Source: Solirubrobacterales bacterium
GTDB taxonomy: Bacteria > Actinomycetota > Thermoleophilia > Solirubrobacterales > Solirubrobacteraceae
Direction: 5' to 3'
Assembly (NCBI GenBank): GCA_019241635.1
Contig: JAFAWR010000009.1
Location: 1-51,669 of the forward strand
DNA length: 51,669 nt
This document shows positions 47,043 to 51,669 of this stretch, one piece after another (position 1 is the first letter of the stretch; each line of letters starts with the position of its first letter). Below the pieces are notes generated by a model. The model saw nothing but the letters and a program-made list of their open reading frames with translations, was not told where the DNA came from and did not search any database. The position numbers and the translations under genes are program-made.

Positions 47043-48272
47043 ATGGCTGCTGTTCGCTGGGTGCGGGGAGGTCGGCGCTTAGGGCGGGCCTGGGCGTGGA
47101 TGCTCCGGGACAGCGGCCAGGCGACGCTCGAGTACGGCGGATTGCTGGTCCTAATCGTCGCGACGCTCGCCGTGGTGAGCTCAATCGGGATTCCCACGAC
47201 GATCGCGAATGCCGTGACCTGCGAGGTTCAACGAATCGAACTCGATCCCTGCGCCGGCGGTTCGACCCGAGCGGGTGCGCCTTCCGGCGCGGCCGCCAGC
47301 CCGATCGGGACAGCTGGAACTGGCCGAGCCGCCCTAGAGCAAGCGCTCGGTTCAAGGAGCCTGATCGACGCATGCGCCGGTGGCAGTAGCCCGAACGCGT
47401 TGGCCGAGCAGCAGGCTCCCGACAGCGCTGCGTGTAAGCAGCAACTCGCGCAGCTGAGCCCGAGATCCCTGGCCACGATGGCATTGCTGGCCGCGGCGCT
47501 CCAGGCCCAGCAGCCCGGGAACCGCGGGAACTTCGGGGTGCTACTGCAGAGCTACCTGCAGCATCCGGGCTGGGCCGTGATCGCCCTCTCGCCGATTGCC
47601 CAGGCGCAACAGGAGTCAGGCAACACGCTGCTGCAGAAGCTTGCCAGCAGCCCAGGCGACCTGGCCGACGGGCTGCTCGGGTCGCTGTGTGGCGGCTACG
47701 GCATCTGCCTGGGGGGAAACGTCGATACCCAGGCCTACCAGCAGGCGTGGCACGAATCGGCCCAGATCAACAAGATCACGACCCCGATCCTGCTGGCCAC
47801 CGGCCTTGGCGGTGTGCTCAAGGACGCCGCCGCCGGCGGCTTCAAGGCGATCCTCGCGCGTCTCGCCCCCCAGGAGGCGAAGACCGTCGAGCAGTCAGCC
47901 GGCGAGCTCGAGACCGGCTCCGGGGAGCTGCCGACGATCGCTGGCGGTTCCAACCCGCTTCCATTCACGATGGATGATGCTCAGTTCGGTGCCAAGGCCG
48001 GCAGGCACGCCCGCGAGTTCGGCCTCGACCCGAGCATTCCCGCCGACCGGGCCCAACTCCGCCAGAAGATCATCGACATCGCCGAGCATCCCGATGAGGT
48101 GGTCAGCGGGACGTTCCGCGGCCAAGGACCAGGAGGTACCCGCGGCCCGGTCGAGTTCAGGATCAAGGGATCGGACGTCGTGGTGACGACCCCCGACGGC
48201 CACTTTGTGACCGTACTGCCGGACGGAATCAACAACCCGTCGGTCCAGGCCGCCCTGGACAACACGCGATGA
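47043..48272 (+). CDS. Prepilin-leader polymorphic toxin candidate
   Basis: A 409-residue protein. Residues 1-48 form a type IVb prepilin signature: basic MAAVRWVRGGRRLGRAWAWMLRDSG, cleavage site after Gly25, then QATLEY with Glu at +5 and a hydrophobic helix (GGLLVLIVATLAVV). This is as in Flp and TadE pilins. A Cys-containing middle (residues 60-130) and a helical part (140-300) follow. The last 100 residues (from about MDDAQFGAKAGRHAREFGLDP) resemble C-terminal toxin domains of polymorphic toxins, with a beta-hairpin-rich end RGPVEFRIKGSDVVVTTPDG. The next gene overlaps by ATGA and looks like an immunity gene. The base composition seems lower in GC than gltB and gltD. The nuclease-type guess is unproven. 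Confidence 0.6.
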   Translation: MAAVRWVRGGRRLGRAWAWMLRDSGQATLEYGGLLVLIVATLAVVSSIGIPTTIANAVTCEVQRIELDPCAGGSTRAGAPSGAAASPIGTAGTGRAALEQALGSRSLIDACAGGSSPNALAEQQAPDSAACKQQLAQLSPRSLATMALLAAALQAQQPGNRGNFGVLLQSYLQHPGWAVIALSPIAQAQQESGNTLLQKLASSPGDLADGLLGSLCGGYGICLGGNVDTQAYQQAWHESAQINKITTPILLATGLGGVLKDAAAGGFKAILARLAPQEAKTVEQSAGELETGSGELPTIAGGSNPLPFTMDDAQFGAKAGRHAREFGLDPSIPADRAQLRQKIIDIAEHPDEVVSGTFRGQGPGGTRGPVEFRIKGSDVVVTTPDGHFVTVLPDGINNPSVQAALDNTR

Positions 48273-48703
48273 CCCCCCCGGATTCGATCGAGCGCCTGTG
48301 CGGCGCGCACATCGACGCGATCAGCGTCGAAGAACATGTGGCCGGTACGCAGCGCTCGCTGCTCTCGATCTACCTGCAGCTGCACAACCGCTCCAGCCTG
48401 AGGATCCGAGGCGGCCCGGGCGGTTGGGGGCTGTCGGTGGGCAGCGACCCACCCCGGGCCTATGACATGGAGCAATACGGACGGGTGGAGATCCGGCCGG
48501 CCGACCGCATCCTTGCCCGAGCCGTCGGCCAGGCCGCGACGGTGTGGACAGCTCACTCTCCAGAGGATGCGACTCCGGTCGGCTTCCGCTGGCGGAACTC
48601 GACGGGCACGGACATCGTTGTGTACTGCTACGACGACACCTTGCTGGTGGCACCGCCGGACGAGCTCGAGCTCGACGACGTGACGTACAGCGAGATCTGC
48701 TGA
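48269..48703 (+). CDS. Candidate immunity protein for the toxin-like gene
   Basis: A 144-residue soluble protein without signal or membrane segments, overlapping the upstream stop as ATGA (48269-48272). It has a beta-rich pattern (HVAGTQRSLLSIYLQLHNRSSLRIRGG, DIVVYCYDDTLLVAPPDELELDDV). No family is recognised. Small cytosolic protein directly behind and coupled to a toxin-like gene is the classical layout of an immunity gene in polymorphic toxin systems. The role is inferred from position only. Confidence 0.6.
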   Translation: MTPPDSIERLCGAHIDAISVEEHVAGTQRSLLSIYLQLHNRSSLRIRGGPGGWGLSVGSDPPRAYDMEQYGRVEIRPADRILARAVGQAATVWTAHSPEDATPVGFRWRNSTGTDIVVYCYDDTLLVAPPDELELDDVTYSEIC

Positions 48704-48707
48704 GTAG

Positions 48708-48725
48708 CTACGCCTACGCCTACGC
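48708..48725. repeat. Triplicated CTACGC hexamer at the gltB end
   Basis: Three tandem copies. On the minus strand they read GCGTAG three times, so gltB meets three in-frame TAG stops in a row. Confidence 0.9.
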
Positions 48726-51669
48726 CTCGACCGTCTCGCCGGCACCGGCGGCCGCGGCGGCCAGCGCATGCTTGTAGTCGCGTGGCATCACCTTGACGAA
48801 CCGCTCGCGCGCGCCGCGGTCCCAGGAGGCCAGCACGTTGCGCGCGACCAGCGACCCGGTGCGCGCCGCGTGCTCCGAGATCAGGTCGCGGACCTCGGTC
48901 TCGTCCTCGTCGGTGAGCTCGTCCAGGTCGACCAGTTCGAGGTTGCAGCGCCCCTCGAAGCGGCGGTCGACGTCGTAGACGTAGGCGATTCCACCGCTCA
49001 TCCCCGCCGCGAAGTTGCGCCCCGTGCGTCCGAGCACGACGACCCGGCCGCCGGTCATGTATTCGCAGCCGTGGTCGCCGACTCCCTCGACCACCGCGCA
49101 GGCGCCGGAGTTGCGCACGGCGAAGCGCTCGCCGGCCAGGCCGCGGAAGAACGCCCGGCCCGCGGTGGCGCCGTAGAGCACGGTGTTGCCGACGATCATG
49201 TTCTCCTCGGCTCGGAAGCGATGGCGCTCGGGCGGGCGCACAGACACGACCCCGCCGGACAGGCCCTTGCCGGCGTAGTCGTTGGTCTCGCCGCGCAGCG
49301 AGAAGGTCATCCCGGGGGCGAGCCAGGCGGCGAAGCTCTGCCCGGCCGAGCCGGTGAACGAGATCTCGATCGTCCCCTCCGGCAGGCCGCCCGCGCCGTG
49401 GCGGCGCGCGATCTCGCCGCTCAGGATGCCGCCGACGGTTCGGTTCACGTTGCGTACCGGGATCGGGCCTAGCTTGACCGCCTCGCGGCGCTCCACCCCG
49501 GCCGCGCACCGGCGCAGGAGCTCCCAGTCGAGCGCGTCATCGAGCACTGGCTGCTGGGCGCGGGTCCGCCTCCGCGGCGTGTCCGGCGGCAGGTCGGGCG
49601 AGGACAGGACCATCGACAGATCGACCCGGCTGGCCTTCCAGTGATCGATCGCCTCGTCCATGTCGAGCAGCTCGGTGCGGCCGATCATCTCGGCGAAATG
49701 GCGGATGCCGAGCGAGGCCATGATCCGCCGGACGTCCTCGGCCACCAGCATCAGGTAGTTGACCACCTGCTCGGGGGTGCCGCGGAAACGCCGGCGCAGC
49801 TCGGGATCCTGGGTGGCGATCCCCACCGGGCAGGTGTTCAGGTGGCAGACGCGCATCATGATGCAGCCCATCGCGATCAACGGCGCGGTCGAGAACCCGA
49901 ACTCGTCGGCGCCGAGCAGCGCCGCGACCACGACGTCGCGCCCGGTCCGCATCCCGCCGTCCACCTCGACCACGATCCGCGAGCGCAGGTCGTTGAGCAG
50001 GAGCGTCTGCTGGGTCTCGGCCAGGCCGATTTCCCAGGGAATCCCGGCCCCCTGGACGGAGGACTGCGGCGAGGCGCCGGTCCCGCCGTCGTGGCCGGCG
50101 ATCGTGACGTGGTCGGCGTTGGCCTTGGCCACCCCGGCGGCCACAGTCCCGACCCCGACCTCGGAGACCAGCTTGACCGACACCGAGCTGGTGGGGTTGG
50201 CGCACCGCAGGTCGTAGATGAGCTGCTTCAGATCCTCGATCGAGTAGATGTCGTGGTGCGGCGGCGGCGAGATCAGACCGACGCCCGGGGTCGAGTTGCG
50301 CAACCACGCGATGTAGTCGTCGACCTTGTGGCCGGGCAGCTGGCCGCCCTCGCCGGGCTTGGCCCCCTGGGCCATCTTGATCTGCAGCTGGTCGGCGTTG
50401 ACCAGGTAGTGGACGGTGACGCCGAAGCGCCCGGAGGCGACCTGCTTGATCGCCGATCGGCGCAGATCGCCGTTCGGATCCTTCTCGTAGCGACTCGCAT
50501 CCTCGCCGCCCTCGCCGGTGTTGGAGCGGGCGCCGAGCCGGTTCATGGCGATGGCCAGCGTCTCGTGGGCTTCGCGACCGAGCGCGCCGAGGCTCATCGC
50601 CCCGGTGGTGAACCGCTTGACGAGTTGCGTGGCCGGCTCGACCTCGTCGAGCGGGATCGGGTCCCCCGCCGGCTTGAACTTCATCAGACCCCGGAGCAGT
50701 GCGTGGCGGACCGATTCCTGGTTGGCCATGCGGGCGTATTCGGCGTAGGTCTCGGACGGGTCGCCGTTGCGGCCCTCGACCGCGTGCTGGAGCGTGGCGA
50801 TCGTGTCCGGGTTCCACACGTGCCGCTCGCCGTGGCGGCGCCACTGGAGCACGCCGCCGACCGGCAGCACCTCGCGGTCGGTGCGCGGATAGGCGCGGAA
50901 GTGGCGCTCGATCGCCTCCTGGGCCAGCTGCTTTAGCCCCACCCCGCCGATCCGCGACGCCGTGCCCGTGAAGTACTTGTTGATCAGGTCGGGCTCGAGC
51001 CCCACCGCCTCGAAGATCTGCGCGCCGCCATAGGACTGGATGGTCGAGATCCCCATCTTGGAGATCGTCTTCAACAGGCCCTTGCCGATCGCCTTGACGA
51101 TTCGCTTCTCCGCCTCCTCGCGGGTCAAATCCACGGGCAACAGGCTGCGGTCCGCGAGCTCATCGAGCGACTCGAACATCACGTACGGGTTGATCGCGGC
51201 CGCCCCGTAGCCGATCAGGGTCGCCATGTGGTGGATGTCGCGCGGCTCCCCGGACTCGATCACCAAGCCGGTACGCAGCCGCGTTCCGCGCCGCACCAGG
51301 TGGTGGTGGACCGCCGCCACGGCGAGCAGCGACGGCGTCGCCACGCGCTCGGCGCCCAGGTTGCGGTCGGACAGGATCAGGATGTTCGCGCCGTTGTCGA
51401 CGTAGCGCGCGGCCTCCTCGCACAGCGCATCGAGGCGGGCGTCCATCCCGTCGTGCCCCTGCTCGATGGGCCAGGTGATGTCGAGCGTTGCCGCGTCGAA
51501 GATCTCGTGCGAGACCTGGCGGAGCTTCTCGAGCTCGTGGTTGCGCAGGATCGGGGTGTCCATGACCAGCTGGTGGGCGTGCTCGGGACTCTCGGAGAGC
51601 AAATTGACCTCGGCGCCGACGCCGGCCGAGAGCGACATCACGACGTTCTCGCGGATCGGGTCGATCGGC
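48720..51669 (-). CDS. gltB: Glutamate synthase large subunit (5' end outside the window)
   Basis: The C-terminal 983 residues of GOGAT alpha. The frame stays open to the right edge; upstream of a possible GTG at 51641 it still reads [16 protein letters not shown], the usual GltB core, so the true start lies outside. Visible are the central domain, the FMN-binding synthase domain ([31 protein letters not shown]), the 3Fe-4S cluster cysteines ([19 protein letters not shown]) and the C-terminal glycine-rich beta helix. The N-terminal glutaminase domain is missing from view. It ends in three tandem TAG stops and is separated from gltD by the toxin-like cassette. Confidence 0.96.
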   Translation of the reverse strand, partial: PIDPIRENVVMSLSAGVGAEVNLLSESPEHAHQLVMDTPILRNHELEKLRQVSHEIFDAATLDITWPIEQGHDGMDARLDALCEEAARYVDNGANILILSDRNLGAERVATPSLLAVAAVHHHLVRRGTRLRTGLVIESGEPRDIHHMATLIGYGAAAINPYVMFESLDELADRSLLPVDLTREEAEKRIVKAIGKGLLKTISKMGISTIQSYGGAQIFEAVGLEPDLINKYFTGTASRIGGVGLKQLAQEAIERHFRAYPRTDREVLPVGGVLQWRRHGERHVWNPDTIATLQHAVEGRNGDPSETYAEYARMANQESVRHALLRGLMKFKPAGDPIPLDEVEPATQLVKRFTTGAMSLGALGREAHETLAIAMNRLGARSNTGEGGEDASRYEKDPNGDLRRSAIKQVASGRFGVTVHYLVNADQLQIKMAQGAKPGEGGQLPGHKVDDYIAWLRNSTPGVGLISPPPHHDIYSIEDLKQLIYDLRCANPTSSVSVKLVSEVGVGTVAAGVAKANADHVTIAGHDGGTGASPQSSVQGAGIPWEIGLAETQQTLLLNDLRSRIVVEVDGGMRTGRDVVVAALLGADEFGFSTAPLIAMGCIMMRVCHLNTCPVGIATQDPELRRRFRGTPEQVVNYLMLVAEDVRRIMASLGIRHFAEMIGRTELLDMDEAIDHWKASRVDLSMVLSSPDLPPDTPRRRTRAQQPVLDDALDWELLRRCAAGVERREAVKLGPIPVRNVNRTVGGILSGEIARRHGAGGLPEGTIEISFTGSAGQSFAAWLAPGMTFSLRGETNDYAGKGLSGGVVSVRPPERHRFRAEENMIVGNTVLYGATAGRAFFRGLAGERFAVRNSGACAVVEGVGDHGCEYMTGGRVVVLGRTGRNFAAGMSGGIAYVYDVDRRFEGRCNLELVDLDELTDEDETEVRDLISEHAARTGSLVARNVLASWDRGARERFVKVMPRDYKHALAAAAAGAGETVEA

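Noticed and set aside
51639-51641. GTG at 51641 as the start of gltB
   Set aside because: The frame stays open to the window edge and upstream codons still match GltB; the real start is outside.
1-51669. CRISPR arrays, insertion sequences, rRNA and tRNA genes
   Set aside because: No regularly spaced repeats, transposase motifs or RNA-gene signatures were seen on either strand.

Overview
The window is about 51.7 kb of high-GC DNA with small gaps, many 4-bp start/stop overlaps (ATGA or GTGA) and operons of mixed strand. Gene content points to an actinomycete, most likely of the class Thermoleophilia (Solirubrobacterales or Gaiellales relatives). The evidence is a CysM/CysO/JAMM/MoeZ-type cysteine pathway, a WS/DGAT acyltransferase, a DivIVA-like protein, FxsA, a DUF5937-type ArsR regulator, and many genes with a TAnnnT -10 box 6-12 nt before the start codon and no ribosome binding site (leaderless mRNAs). 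The class is inferred, not proven. There are no rRNA or tRNA genes, insertion sequences or CRISPR arrays that I can see.

Left part (1-15.7 kb): 5' end of pyrF and an HU gene; a murI-rph-rdgB-CDF operon; a glycosyltransferase; a two-gene ABC exporter preceded by a possible 9-codon leader peptide; an HDAC-family deacetylase divergent from nadB; a small CxxH-type protein with a clear terminator; hyuA-hyuB; a 26-bp hairpin; a DUF1802 gene behind a good sigma-70-like promoter.

Middle (15.7-24 kb): a sulfur-carrier cysteine pathway. One minus-strand operon holds cysM, two Tat-exported ferritin-like proteins, a JAMM protease (Mec-like) and a zinc-ribbon/DUF2007 protein. A second holds moeZ (rhodanese domain first, ThiF domain second) and cysO. 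CysO carries five residues after its Gly-Gly, so the JAMM protease may have to mature it. cysM and moeZ share a nearly identical 19-bp promoter element. An acyl-CoA synthetase, a NarL-type two-component pair, a redoxin without CxxC, a metallophosphoesterase, ispH and WS/DGAT follow.

Right-middle (30-45 kb): a DUF59 protein, a STAS protein, a DivIVA-like coiled coil, FxsA and a hypothetical, a HAD hydrolase coupled to a PAS-PAS-GAF-PP2C phosphatase and a STAS-HATPase fusion (partner-switching signalling), a Cys-pair-rich secreted protein, a PHP phosphoesterase, cysNC (sulfate activation), a flavin monooxygenase and a flippase-like membrane protein with a strongly structured leader.

Right end (45.4-51.7 kb): gltB and gltD, normally adjacent, are split by a plus-strand two-gene cassette. 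The first protein starts with a type IVb prepilin (Flp/TadE-like) leader and ends in what looks like a polymorphic-toxin domain; the second, overlapping by ATGA, looks like its immunity protein. This is the most novel-looking element in the window.
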